From Acidobacteriaceae bacterium (lineage in GTDB: Bacteria > Acidobacteriota > Terriglobia > Terriglobales > Acidobacteriaceae): a DNA stretch of 64,000 nucleotides. The translations under genes and the position numbers were made by a program. A model generated the notes under the pieces. The model ran no database searches, was not told the DNA's origin, and saw nothing but the letters and a program-made list of their open reading frames with translations. Each line of letters begins with the position of its first letter. The first letter of the stretch is position 1. Positions 47,001 to 54,703 of this stretch are shown here, in pieces. The stretch covers positions 62,001 through 126,000 of the forward strand of contig PLXE01000115.1 of NCBI GenBank assembly GCA_003151335.1. The letters are read 5' to 3'.

Positions 47001-47216
47001 GGTGAGGCCGCGCTCGGAGTTGGTGACGATGCGGTCGGCCATCTCCGCGGGCGCAAAGCCACCGAAGTTCCACACCACGCTGATGACCGGGATGTTAATG
47101 TCGGGAAAAATGTCGACCGGGGTGCGCAGCACCACGATGGGCGTCAGGATGATCAGCACCAGCGCCATCACGACGAAGGTATAAGGACGCCGGAGCGCTA
47201 GGGCAACAATCCACAT
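44055..47216 (-). CDS. RND-family efflux pump inner-membrane transporter
   Basis: A 1053-residue RND permease. The N-terminus (IVALALRRPYTFVVMALVLI) is the first membrane helix, a large periplasmic porter loop follows, then TM2-6 with the proton-relay region GGLALAVGILVDDATVEIEN (Asp-Asp pair as in AcrB 407/408), and a second porter loop with TM8-12. It exchanges protons for drugs or other hydrophobic compounds; the ligand cannot be told from sequence. Its start faces a TetR gene with 107 bases between, which should hold both promoters. Confidence 0.93.
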   Translation of the reverse strand: MWIVALALRRPYTFVVMALVLIILTPIVVLRTPVDIFPDINIPVISVVWNFGGFAPAEMADRIVTNSERGLTITVNDIEHIESQSVNGVGVIKIFFRPQANIPTALAQVTAMVQTTVRGLPPGTTPPLVISYSASSTPVVQLGLSSKTLPEQQLFDVGQNFLRSQLATVHGAAMPYPYGGKIRQVQVDLDLPRLQAHGLSPTDIVNALNTQNLITPSGTAKIGPLEYQVEMNSSPQTIADLNDLPVKTVNGATIYMRDVAHIRDGFAPQTNIVRQDGVRGTLMSIYKIGTASTLSIVNAVKGILPIAEQSLPRDITIKPLFDQSLFVRASINGVLKEAVTAAALTAVMILLFLGDWRPTIVISISIPLSIFVSVLLLSALGETINIMTLGGLALAVGILVDDATVEIENIERNLAQGKEMKQAILDGASQIAVPAFVSTLCICIVFVPMFFLTGVARYLFVPLAEAVVFAMLASYFLSRTLIPTLVMYIMRGHEHRADGPKTIFGRYQRGFERGFDNFRNGYYQLLETTLEHRKLFAACFLAFCVLSLGLVFFLGEDFFPDVDAGLMRLHMRARPGLRVEETARLADEVEAYLRRQIPKDELVTILDNIGLPYSGINLSYSNSGVVGTSDAEILVGLNAEHHHSTAGYIRKLREQLPRQFPGVEFFFQPADIVTQILNFGLPAPIDIQVTGADMQGNYVMAQQIANRLRHVNGAADVHVQQVLSLPTLHLQIDRTKTTQVGMNARDVAQSVLVSLSGSFQTAPNFWLNPKNGVTYQVAVQSPQYRMTSLQDLMNMPVNDPGVPSSQVLGNLVQLTPATRPLVVSHYNVQPVIDVYASTQDRDLGAVAKDTMKVLQPFQQHLPRGTQIIVRGQVVTMQSSFIGLGIGLLMAISLVYFLIVVNFQSWLDPFIIITALPGALAGICWILLLTHTTLSVPSLTGAVMCMGVATANSILLVSFARERMNIGIPAAQAALEAGYTRIRPVLMTALAMIIGMVPMSLGLGEGGEQNAPLGRAVIGGLLFATVATLFFVPSIFAMIHGHREARRERVVISN

Positions 47217-47291
47217 CGGTCGGGTAGGACTCCAATCAGGGCCGGACCGGCAGGTCGCTTATAAGCGTCAAAGCCGGGCCATAAGAAATCC

Positions 47292-47316
47292 GATTCGATA
47301 CGCTACGTATTGGATT
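47292..47316. promoter_or_regulatory. Candidate TetR operator between the efflux operon and its regulator
   Basis: A 25-bp imperfect palindrome centred on 47304, with inner arms ATACG-CTA-CGTAT (47298-47310) and outer matches GATTCG / TGGATT; 8 of 11 arm positions pair. It lies between the divergent RND operon and the TetR gene, where such regulators usually bind. Confidence 0.5.
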
Positions 47317-47338
47317 CAAATATATGCTATCGTGGGGC

Positions 47339-48079
47339 ATGGCGCAAACGCCTTCTGCTGCTCAAAAACGGTTGCCTGAAAACAGCGCAAAGCGCCTGCC
47401 GGGGCGGCCGCGCAGCGAACAGGCGCGCCAGGCCATCCTGCGCAGCACCAGCCGGCTGTTGCAGCGTACCGGTTTCGCGGAGCTCTCCATTGAGGCCATC
47501 GCGGCCAACGCCGGAGTGGGTAAGGCAACGGTGTATCGCTGGTGGCCCGACAAAGGCGCGCTGGTGGTGGACGCCTTTGCCTCCAGTGCGGAAGAGGAAT
47601 TGCACTTCCCCGACAGCGGCTCGGTTTACAAGGACATGAGCCTGCAGATGAATCAGTTCCTGGCGATACTTCGTTCGCGGCGCGGTCGCATCGTGTCGGC
47701 GGTGATCGCGGGCGGCCAGTCCGACCCCGGTCTCATGCAGGCCTTTCGCGAGCGCTTTCTTCTCCCCCGGCGGCGCGAAGCCTACCAGACCCTGCGGCGG
47801 GGAATGGAACGCGGCGAACTCCCCCGCAACTTGGACCTCGATCTGCTCCTCGACATTCTCTACGGCGCAATCTATATGCGCTTTCTCATTCGTCACGGCC
47901 AACTCAGCGAGCAGTTCATCGCAGACGTCTGCCGCCTGGTGCTCAATGGCGCGGCAAAAAACGGCCGCCACTCTCTGCGGTTGACGAGACGAAAACGGCC
48001 TGCAGACCGGGAGGGACCTGCTTTTCCCACGGCGGTCGTTCCAGCGCGAACGAAAGCAGATTCCTCGCTTAGCTCGTAA
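47339..48079 (+). CDS. TetR-family transcriptional regulator
   Basis: A 246-residue regulator. The N-terminal helix-turn-helix is clear: RQAILRSTSRLLQRTGFAEL, SIEAIAANAGVGKATVYRWW, and KGALVVDAF. The C-terminal part (TetR_C, residues 75-195) is a helical ligand pocket: RGRIVSAVIAGGQSDPGLMQ to LYGAIYMRFLIRHGQLSEQF. A Lys/Arg- and Pro-rich tail of about 40 residues at the end is unusual for the family and overlaps a dispersed repeat. ATG 47339, preceded by GTGGGG, is taken over an ATG at 47324. It probably represses the adjacent RND operon. Confidence 0.9.
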   Translation: MAQTPSAAQKRLPENSAKRLPGRPRSEQARQAILRSTSRLLQRTGFAELSIEAIAANAGVGKATVYRWWPDKGALVVDAFASSAEEELHFPDSGSVYKDMSLQMNQFLAILRSRRGRIVSAVIAGGQSDPGLMQAFRERFLLPRRREAYQTLRRGMERGELPRNLDLDLLLDILYGAIYMRFLIRHGQLSEQFIADVCRLVLNGAAKNGRHSLRLTRRKRPADREGPAFPTAVVPARTKADSSLSS

Positions 48080-48116
48080 TGACAATTGAAAGACGAATCA
48101 TTATCTGCCAATCTAA

Positions 48117-48269
48117 CTACGTCTTCTTGTCTTTCCGGGTCGCTTTGCGGGTTTTCTCGAGGGCCAATTTATTGTGGGAGCCGAAGGCCTCGCTCATCGC
48201 TTGCATCCGCTCCGCCTCCTTACGTACCTTGGCGGCGTACGCGAGCGGATCGACTCTCTTCTTTTTCAT
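48117..48269 (-). CDS. Small basic protein of unknown function
   Basis: Fifty residues from ATG 48269: MKKKRVDPLAYAAKVRKEAE, then RMQAMSEAFGSHNKLALEKT, ending in a Lys/Arg tail (RKATRKDKKT). It is strongly helical, charged and looks protein-like in its codon use; an upstream extension to 48314 is less likely. No ribosome site is obvious. It could be a small nucleic-acid-binding protein, or noise in a region otherwise full of repeats. Confidence 0.4.
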   Translation of the reverse strand: MKKKRVDPLAYAAKVRKEAERMQAMSEAFGSHNKLALEKTRKATRKDKKT

Positions 48270-48340
48270 GTCCCACAGCATGACACAAATCTGGATACAG
48301 TCAACTAACGCCAATTTTCGGCTGGTGTCTGTGGTGGATA

Positions 48341-48600
48341 GCTTTGAAGGGGCACGCCTTCAGCCGTGCCGTTAAGTCCCTCTATTTTTGTCATCCCGAC
48401 CGAGGTCGCCGCGGCGACCGAGCGGAGGGACCTGCTGTTTCTGTCCGTTGCAAGTCTCAAAAGCAGATCCCTCGCCGGCTGAAGTCGGCTCGTGATGACA
48501 AAAAGGAAGGACTTCCTACGGCGCGCCTAAAGGTGCGCCCCTTCAAAGCGAGATGCGGCCGACCTTTTCCGCAGCCTGTGAAGCCGTGTCCCTTCAAAGC
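48341..48600. repeat. Composite palindromic and dispersed repeat region
   Basis: GCTTTGAAGGGGCACG (48341) returns inverted as CCCTTCAAAGC (48590-48600) and, slightly earlier, as GCGCCCCTTCAAAGCG. Palindromes with the same centre lie inside: GGCACGCCTTCAGCCGTGCC at 48351-48370 and GGCGCGCCT-AA-AGGTGCGCC near 48521-48539. A 'TCATCCC...GGAGGGACC'-type repeat (48391-48425) sits in the middle. The whole block fills the space between the TetR and M28 peptidase genes. Confidence 0.65.
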
Positions 48601-48703
48601 GTGAGATCGTCATGAATAGTCCAGGTGAAGGCCCGCTCCTCTGGACTCCTGCGTTTGACAGGCTTCTCTCCCGCTGAGTACGATTCGGGCGCTGCCCTTG
48701 CCT

Positions 48704-50563
48704 ATGAAAATCCCTCTCTTATCGCGCACTCTCCTGTCGAGGCCAGACGCATCTCGAATCCGCCGCAGCATGTGGCTTTGCGTGGTGCTGGCCTTCTCAC
48801 TGCTGGCCACGGCGACGGGGCCTTCGATCGGCTCCGCCGATTCCACCCGCTATCTCAACGACATTAAGACGCTCTCCGCCCCCGACATGGAGGGACGCGG
48901 CGCTGGAACCAAGGGATTGGGACGCGCCACGAAATACCTGGAGCACCGTTACAAGGGCCTGGGACTTCAGCCTGCGGGCACCAACGGCTACTTGCAGCCG
49001 TTCACCGTAACTACCGGCGCGAAGTTAAAGTCGGACAATGAATTCATCGTTGACGAAGGCGGAAAGAAACAGCCGCTGACCTTGAACCAGGATTTCGTGC
49101 CGGCCAGTTTCTCTTCTTCAGGATCGCTCACCGCTCCCGTGGTCTTCGCCGGCTATGGCGCCTCGGCCGAGGAATTTGGATATGACGACTATGCCGGCCT
49201 GGACGTGAAGGACAAGATCGTGGTGGTGCTGCGCTACGAGCCCGAAATCTTTGGCGTAAAAAGCGGCCAGCACGGGTTGACGCAGCATTCGCAACTGATC
49301 ACCAAAGCGATCAACGCGCGCAACCACGGAGCCAAGGCGCTGGTGTTGATCAACGGCAAGCTGGCCGACGGGGAAGAGGACCTGCTGATGCGTTTTGGCG
49401 GCGTGAGCGGGCCGCAGGACGCCGGCATCATGTTGCTGCAGGTGAAGAACGCGGTCGTCGATAGCTGGCTCAAGGCAGTCGGCAAGTCGCTCGCCGACGT
49501 TCAGCAGCAGATCAACCACAGTGGCAAGCCGGACTCGTTCGCATTTCCCGCAGCCCTGCGACTGTCGCTGAAGGTGGATATCGAAGCCACCCACGCGCGG
49601 GTCAACAATGTTCTCGCATATCTGCCAGGCAAGACCGCTGAATACGTCATCATCGGCGCGCATTACGATCACCTCGGACGCGGCGATTCCAACTCGCTGG
49701 CGCCGTCGCAGATCGGGAAGATCCATCCTGGGGCCGATGACAATGCCTCGGGAACCGCCGGTGTGCTGGAACTCGCGCGCTTGTTTGCTCCCATGAAAGG
49801 CCAGCTCGACCGCGGCATTCTGTTTATGTCGTTCTCGGGAGAAGAGCTTGGCCTGCTGGGTTCGGCGGAGTGGGTGAAGGACCCGACGCTGCCGCTGGAC
49901 AAGTGCGTCGCCATGCTGAACATGGACATGATCGGGCGCATCAAGGACAACAAGGTGTATATCGGCGGCGTGGGGACCGGTTCGACGTTCAAGACCATCC
50001 TCGAGCAGGCGCAGAAGCGGGAACCAAATTTCAAAATCGAATATTCCGCGGGCGGATATTCCGCCAGCGATCACACCTCATTCGTGGGTAAGAAAATTCC
50101 GGTGCTGTTCTTCTTCTCCGGACTGCACGCGGATTATCACAAGCCCTCCGACACCTGGGACAAGATCAACGCGCCGTCGGCGGCGCAGTTGCTCAACCTG
50201 GTCGGTGACGTTGCGTTGCAATTGGCGGAGGCGCCATCACCGCCGGCCTTCATCACCGTGGTGGAAGATAAACCCGTGAGCGGCGGTGGCGGAGGCTATG
50301 GGCCATACTTCGGGTCCATTCCTGACTTCGGCGAGGTGAAGGACGGGGTGCGCTTCTCCGACGTACGGCCGGGATCGCCGGCGGCGAAGGCCGGACTCAA
50401 AGCGGGCGACATCCTGGTGCAGTTTGGCGACAAGCCGATCCACAATCTGTACGATTTCACCGACGCGCTCCGCCGCAGTAAGGTGGGCGAGGTGGTACAA
50501 GTGAAAGTACTGCGCGACGGCCAGCCCATTAGCGCCAGCGTGAAGCTGGAGCAGAGAAAGTAA
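48704..50563 (+). CDS. Secreted M28 metallopeptidase with PA insert and C-terminal PDZ domain
   Basis: A 619-residue protein. After a signal anchor (MWLCVVLAFSLLATATGP), a protease-associated domain (about 130-270) precedes the M28 catalytic part: zinc ligands in IIGAHYDHLGRG, HPGADDNASGTAG, SFSGEELGLLGSAEW (catalytic Glu pair), LNMDMIGR and GLHADYHKPSD. Residues about 515-615 form a PDZ domain (SIPDFGEVKDGVRFSDVRPG, then AGLKAGDILVQFGDKPIHNL). It is a zinc aminopeptidase, exported or periplasmic, in which the PDZ domain may recruit substrates or partners. ATG 48704 is preferred to a TTG at 48698. It is followed 77 bases later by a TolB-like gene on the same strand. Confidence 0.9.
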   Translation: MKIPLLSRTLLSRPDASRIRRSMWLCVVLAFSLLATATGPSIGSADSTRYLNDIKTLSAPDMEGRGAGTKGLGRATKYLEHRYKGLGLQPAGTNGYLQPFTVTTGAKLKSDNEFIVDEGGKKQPLTLNQDFVPASFSSSGSLTAPVVFAGYGASAEEFGYDDYAGLDVKDKIVVVLRYEPEIFGVKSGQHGLTQHSQLITKAINARNHGAKALVLINGKLADGEEDLLMRFGGVSGPQDAGIMLLQVKNAVVDSWLKAVGKSLADVQQQINHSGKPDSFAFPAALRLSLKVDIEATHARVNNVLAYLPGKTAEYVIIGAHYDHLGRGDSNSLAPSQIGKIHPGADDNASGTAGVLELARLFAPMKGQLDRGILFMSFSGEELGLLGSAEWVKDPTLPLDKCVAMLNMDMIGRIKDNKVYIGGVGTGSTFKTILEQAQKREPNFKIEYSAGGYSASDHTSFVGKKIPVLFFFSGLHADYHKPSDTWDKINAPSAAQLLNLVGDVALQLAEAPSPPAFITVVEDKPVSGGGGGYGPYFGSIPDFGEVKDGVRFSDVRPGSPAAKAGLKAGDILVQFGDKPIHNLYDFTDALRRSKVGEVVQVKVLRDGQPISASVKLEQRK

Positions 50564-50640
50564 GAGCCGCGAGCGACCACCGGTTAACCTAGGGTATTTC
50601 GGATAACCTGGAATGTGATGCAGTCCAATGGGAGCGTTTT

Positions 50641-51744
50641 TTGATCTCGAATCTCTTCTGCAAATCCTTGGCGGTACTGTTGCTGTTTACCGCCACAACA
50701 TCTCTGCCGTCTCGGGCGCAGCAGCCACACGAAGCATCCGCCGCCTCCCCATCTTTGCTGGTGCCGGCCGAGGAGCAGCACCTGCGCAACCTTCGCCAGC
50801 TTACCTTCGGGGGACAGAACGCCGAGGCCTACTTTTCCGCCGACGATCGCATGTTGAGCTTTCAACACCAGGGCGAAGGCGTTCCGTGCGACCAGATCTA
50901 CACCATGCCGGTGGACACGCCCGATGGCAAACCGGCCACCCCCAAGCTGGTCAGTACCGGCAAAGGCCGCACCACGTGCAGCTATATTTTCCCTTCGGGC
51001 AAGCGCATGTTGTATTCCTCCACCCACGCCGCCAGTCCTGAATGTCCGCCCAAGCCCGACTACTCAAACGGTTACATGTGGCCCATCTACGACGCTTACA
51101 AAATCTACACCGCGAAGCTGGATGGCAGCGACCTGCGCTTGCTGACCGATGCCCCCGGCTACAACGCGGAAGCTACCATCAGCCGCGACGGTAAACACAT
51201 TGTCTTCACTTCAACACGCAACGGCGACCTCGATGTCTACACCATGAACGCCGACGGCAGCCACGTTAAACAGCTGACCCACGAACTGGGCTACGATGGT
51301 GGCGCGTTCTTCTCGGCCGACGGCAAGAAGATCGTCTATCGCGCCGAGCGTCCCCAGACCACGGCGGAGATTGCCGATTACAAGGCGCTCTACGCGAAGG
51401 GGTTCATTCGTCCGGGCAATCTGGAAATCTGGGTGATGGATGCCGACGGAAAACACAAGCGGCAGGTGACCCACAACGGCGCCGCCAACTTCGCGCCCTT
51501 CTTCCATCCCGATGGCAAGCGGATCATCTTTGCCTCCAACCAGGCCGATCCGAAGAGTGGCCGCGCCTTCGATCTCTACATTATCAACGTCGATGGGACC
51601 GGGCAGCAGCGCATTACGTTCTATCCCGACTTCGACGCCTTCCCCATGTTCACCTCCGACGGCAAGCGGCTGGTGTGGGCCTCCAACCGCAACGGCAAAG
51701 TCCCGCACGAAACGAATATCTTCATTGCGGATTGGGTGGAGTAG
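50641..51744 (+). CDS. Secreted TolB-like WD40/PD40 beta-propeller protein
   Basis: A 367-residue protein from TTG 50641 (GGGAG lies upstream), with signal peptide (LAVLLLFTATTSLPSRAQ). The mature part is a beta-propeller of PD40-type blades: GGQNAEAYFSADDRMLSF, YNAEATISRDGKHIVFTSTR, GYDGGAFFSADGKKIVYRAE, NFAPFFHPDGKRIIFASNQA, FDAFPMFTSDGKRLVWASNR. TolB-like propellers bind envelope proteins; some are part of secreted peptidase systems. It may work with the upstream M28 peptidase, with which it likely shares a transcript. Confidence 0.82.
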   Translation: MISNLFCKSLAVLLLFTATTSLPSRAQQPHEASAASPSLLVPAEEQHLRNLRQLTFGGQNAEAYFSADDRMLSFQHQGEGVPCDQIYTMPVDTPDGKPATPKLVSTGKGRTTCSYIFPSGKRMLYSSTHAASPECPPKPDYSNGYMWPIYDAYKIYTAKLDGSDLRLLTDAPGYNAEATISRDGKHIVFTSTRNGDLDVYTMNADGSHVKQLTHELGYDGGAFFSADGKKIVYRAERPQTTAEIADYKALYAKGFIRPGNLEIWVMDADGKHKRQVTHNGAANFAPFFHPDGKRIIFASNQADPKSGRAFDLYIINVDGTGQQRITFYPDFDAFPMFTSDGKRLVWASNRNGKVPHETNIFIADWVE

Positions 51745-51930
51745 GCGCGGTGACGGGGGTTGCGATACTCGCCAGTCTCGTTTACAGCGGATAATTACTG
51801 CCGCCTTGGCGTTCACCGCGTGGCCAGCGGCGCAGGCACTAATCTGGCAGATCGATGTGGAGCACCCGCGCCCATGCAGGATTCGCGCGGGGCGAGGCTT
51901 TATTCAGCCCGCGTCGACGCGTTCCGCGCC

Positions 51931-52356
51931 CTAGAAAATGCTTCCATCTAGCCCGGCAATGAACTGAATCCCTTGGATTATCAGTTTCTTTAGCCTCTGG
52001 TCATTGGTCAGGTAAACATCCACCTGTGCTATGGAAGCACAAGCCAAGTGGATTGCGTCGGCCGGGGAAATATTGTGCTGCGCCCGTATTTTCGCGTAAC
52101 GATCCGCGGCTTCCATAGTAAAGGGGAGGAGGCGTACAACCGGGCTATCAAAAAAAGCGCGGATCTGTCCTGCTTCTTTGGTGCGGCCTGTTTTGTAGGC
52201 ACCAGTCAGGATCTCACCGACCGTGAACATGCTGGTGCAAAGCTGATCGCCACGCTGTGACATTCGCTCATGGATTTGCTCCACCTTCTTTCCATGCTGC
52301 GGGTGCGCCTCCAGCCAATAGATAAACAGCATCGTGTCCCAATAAACCAGGCTCAC
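51931..52356 (-). CDS. PIN-domain toxin-like ribonuclease (VapC type)
   Basis: A 141-residue PIN domain. Conserved acidic residues are present: Asp7 (YWDTM), Glu48 (VGEILTG), Asp100 (SPADAIHLACA) and Asp119 (YLTNDQRL). These bind Mg2+ and cleave RNA, in many cases tRNA or rRNA. The start overlaps the stop of the upstream 140-residue gene by four bases. Length and order (partner first) match a toxin-antitoxin operon. Confidence 0.85.
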   Translation of the reverse strand: MSLVYWDTMLFIYWLEAHPQHGKKVEQIHERMSQRGDQLCTSMFTVGEILTGAYKTGRTKEAGQIRAFFDSPVVRLLPFTMEAADRYAKIRAQHNISPADAIHLACASIAQVDVYLTNDQRLKKLIIQGIQFIAGLDGSIF

Positions 52357-52775
52357 TTTTTCTCCCCCGGTCCCCCGCCATAGAAGCCGTTCCGCTCACG
52401 CTGCAGGAAGGACTCGCCACCACCGAGTGAGTGCAGTGCCTCCTTCAGCAGTCCTCGCAATTTGTCGAATGCGGGTACCTCCGTGATTGCGCCTTGCGGT
52501 TCGTGCTCACGCCCGAGCAATCGATAGGTGTAGGTCATCCGGGTACCCATTCCCGAAGGGGGGCCAGACTCCTCCTCAATCACCAAATTGTTATCGCGTA
52601 GAAAACTCTTCGCAGTGAGGGCGTTGCATACATTGGGCACCCGGTTCTTCAGTTTGAGCGATCGGTGCACGTCTCCAGCAACAATGCGGACATGCTGTAG
52701 CCCTTGGCGCCGGGCCGGTTCAAGATATTCCCTGCGTACAAACCCTCGGATTTCGTCTGCCGAACTTGCTGTCAT
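52353..52775 (-). CDS. Partner of the PIN toxin, unfamiliar family (candidate antitoxin)
   Basis: A 140-residue protein preceded by AGGAAGGG. It begins MTASSADEIRGFVRREYLEP and contains HVRIVAGDVHRSLKLKNRVP, then NVCNALTAKSFLRDNNLVIE and MTYTYRLLG, a compact alpha/beta pattern that I have seen only as a short unnamed domain and which may bind DNA. It is not a ribbon-helix-helix, AbrB or Phd antitoxin. The C-terminus is Gly/Glu/Lys-rich (GGGPGEKK) and could be the toxin-binding tail. As the first gene of a tightly overlapping pair with a PIN domain, an antitoxin role is likely but unproven. Confidence 0.6.
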   Translation of the reverse strand: MTASSADEIRGFVRREYLEPARRQGLQHVRIVAGDVHRSLKLKNRVPNVCNALTAKSFLRDNNLVIEEESGPPSGMGTRMTYTYRLLGREHEPQGAITEVPAFDKLRGLLKEALHSLGGGESFLQRERNGFYGGGPGEKK

Positions 52776-52801
52776 AACATGCCCTTCCTACCTGATCGGC
52801 C

Positions 52802-52841
52802 TATAACATACATAACACAACATACAATACAATACAATACA
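52802..52841 (-). promoter_or_regulatory. ATACA pentamer repeat in the presumed promoter/operator of the PIN operon
   Basis: Four perfect tandem copies of ATACA (52822-52841), preceded by a degenerate ATAACAT series down to 52803, lie 27-66 bases before the partner gene start. On the minus strand this is a TTGTAT-rich tract that could hold the -35 and -10 boxes and repeated operator sites for autoregulation. Confidence 0.4.
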
Positions 52842-52907
52842 AGACATGCAATGACAACCAAGCATAGCCAGTTCAATTTAGGTGCGAAGCGAGGGGCAGA
52901 CAGGCTC

Positions 52908-53612
52908 TCAGATCTGGTAATCCATCTCGATTGCCTGCTGCAGCTTGTCAGTTCCGTTGGTCGGCGCCGGGGACGGCTGACGCCCTTGCAGGCGGCACAC
53001 TTCGTCCTTCAGTATTTTGACTTCGTTGGCCACCGCAGATAGCGCCTCCGACAGCGGATCGTTGATCTGCTTGGGATCGGTGATCACCACCCGCTTGCCT
53101 TCGCGGAGAACAATGTGGCCGGGCACGCCAACTACGGTTGAGTTGTCGGGCACATCGCGCAGCACTACCGAGCCGGCGCCAATGCGGCAATTTTCGCCGA
53201 TGGTGATATTGCCAAGTATCTTTGCGCCCGAGCCAACCACGACATTGTTGCCGATGGTGGGGTGCCGCTTGCCGTGTTCCTTGCCGGTGCCGCCCAGCGT
53301 GACGCCCTGGTACAACGTGACATCGTCGCCCACGATGGTGGTCTCGCCGATGACCACTCCCATTCCGTGGTCGATGAAAAAGCGCCGCCCAATTTGTGCG
53401 CCGGGATGGATCTCGATGCCGGTAATCAGCCGCCCGAGTTGCGACAGGGCCCGGGCAGGGAATTGCCAGCCATGGGTCCACAGCCAGTGGTGGAAGCGGA
53501 AGCCCCACAGCGCGTGCAGCCCGGAGTAGAGCAGAATGATTGCGAGCGAGGAGGTCGCCGCGGGATCGCGGTCCTTGACAGCAGCGATGTCCTCACGCAC
53601 GGATGCAAACAT
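52908..53612 (-). CDS. cysE: Serine O-acetyltransferase
   Basis: A 234-residue hexapeptide-repeat enzyme making O-acetylserine from serine and acetyl-CoA. The N-terminal helical domain is short, and the left-handed beta helix is clear: [20 protein letters not shown] (catalytic His), [41 protein letters not shown] long C-terminal tail ([20 protein letters not shown] onward) is not part of the core and may contact CysK. It begins three bases after cysK on the same strand. It should be controlled with cysK, including by the leader ORF at 54655-54765. Confidence 0.95.
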   Translation of the reverse strand: MFASVREDIAAVKDRDPAATSSLAIILLYSGLHALWGFRFHHWLWTHGWQFPARALSQLGRLITGIEIHPGAQIGRRFFIDHGMGVVIGETTIVGDDVTLYQGVTLGGTGKEHGKRHPTIGNNVVVGSGAKILGNITIGENCRIGAGSVVLRDVPDNSTVVGVPGHIVLREGKRVVITDPKQINDPLSEALSAVANEVKILKDEVCRLQGRQPSPAPTNGTDKLQQAIEMDYQI

Positions 53613-53615
53613 TTT

Positions 53616-54581
53616 TCAAACGCCTTCCGCCACCATGGCGAGCGACTCATTGCGGAGCTGCTCGAACAGGAGGCTGCTCAGGTAACGCTCGCCGAACGAC
53701 GGGACGATGACGACGATCAGCTTGCCTGCGTTCTCGTCGCGCCCAGCAACTCGCAACGCGGCAGCCACCGCCGCCCCTGACGAAATGCCCACCAGCAGAC
53801 CTTCTTCCTTTGGCAGGCGGCGCGCCATCGCCAAGGCGTCCTCACTCGACACTTGGATGACTTCATCAATATAGTCGGTGCGCAGAATGCTGGGAACAAA
53901 GCCGCCGCCGATGCCCTGGATCTTGTGCGGGCCGGGTTGCCCGCCGGAGAGAACGGCGCTCTCCACCGGTTCGACCGCGACCGCCTTGAACGACGGCTTC
54001 TTCGGCTTGATGTACTCGCAGATCCCGGTCAGCGTGCCGCCGGTGCCGATGCCCGAGATCAGGAAGTCCACTTTGCCGTCGGTGTCGTTCCAGATTTCCG
54101 GCCCAGTGGTCTCCAGGTGGATCTTGGGATTCGCCGGATTGTCGAATTGCTGCAGCATATAGCCGTTAGGTGTTTTGGCGAGCAACTCATCGGCCTTGGC
54201 GATTGCGCCCTTCATGCCCTTGATGCCCGGCGTCAGCACGATGTCCGCGCCAAAGGCCTTCAGCAGCACACGGCGCTCCAGGCTCATGGTGTCGGGCATG
54301 GTGAGGACCAACTTGTAGCCTTTCACCGCTGCCACGAACGCCAGCGCAATACCGGTGTTGCCGCTGGTGGGCTCAATCAACACCGTCTTGCCGGGCTGGA
54401 TTTTCCCCCCGCGCTCGGCTTCGTTGATCATGCTGACGCCGATGCGGTCCTTCACGCTGCTGCACGGGTTCTGGCTTTCCAGCTTGGCGACGACCGTGGC
54501 CTTGGCGCCGGCGGTTACCTTGTTGAGGCGCACCAATGGAGTGTTTCCAATCAACTCCGTAACGTCATTCGCAATCTTCAT
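53616..54581 (-). CDS. cysK: Cysteine synthase (O-acetylserine sulfhydrylase)
   Basis: A 321-residue PLP enzyme converting O-acetylserine and sulfide to cysteine. Lys44 in [11 protein letters not shown] binds [17 protein letters not shown] binds the substrate carboxylate, and [10 protein letters not shown] binds the phosphate. The C-terminus ends in a short tail. GGGAG lies just before the ATG, 73 bases downstream of a leader ORF rich in Cys codons. It is the first structural gene of a cysK-cysE operon. Confidence 0.96.
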   Translation of the reverse strand: MKIANDVTELIGNTPLVRLNKVTAGAKATVVAKLESQNPCSSVKDRIGVSMINEAERGGKIQPGKTVLIEPTSGNTGIALAFVAAVKGYKLVLTMPDTMSLERRVLLKAFGADIVLTPGIKGMKGAIAKADELLAKTPNGYMLQQFDNPANPKIHLETTGPEIWNDTDGKVDFLISGIGTGGTLTGICEYIKPKKPSFKAVAVEPVESAVLSGGQPGPHKIQGIGGGFVPSILRTDYIDEVIQVSSEDALAMARRLPKEEGLLVGISSGAAVAAALRVAGRDENAGKLIVVIVPSFGERYLSSLLFEQLRNESLAMVAEGV

Positions 54582-54625
54582 AGCGATCTCCCAAAAACTT
54601 GGATTCGGGCAGTGGATATACGGTT

Positions 54626-54703
54626 TGATTCAGTGGAGGCGGGTAAAGAATCAGCTAAAAGCAACAACAACAGCACGAGGTTTGTTGGCTGGCGCCAACC
54701 TCG
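54626..54703 (-). promoter_or_regulatory. Two hairpins flanking the Cys codon run of the leader
   Basis: On the minus strand a stem of CGAGG (54703-54699) with CCTCG (54680-54676), extended inside by TTGGC with GCCAA, ends immediately before the five Cys codons. A second stem (TGATTC / GAATCA, 54653-54648 with 54631-54626) starts right after the leader stop and presents CCGCCTCC in its loop, which could pair with the cysK ribosome site GGGAG. A ribosome stalled on the Cys codons would unfold the first hairpin. Whether the second is an alternative or anti-antiterminator fold needs a folding test. Confidence 0.45.

Noticed and set aside
48079-48600. Plus-strand frames in the repeat block after the TetR gene.
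   Set aside because: They are made of palindromic and dispersed repeat sequence and have no start signals.
51745-51930. Small plus-strand frames between the TolB-like gene and the PIN toxin gene.
   Set aside because: No ribosome site, no protein-like composition, and the frames overlap the convergent gene end.
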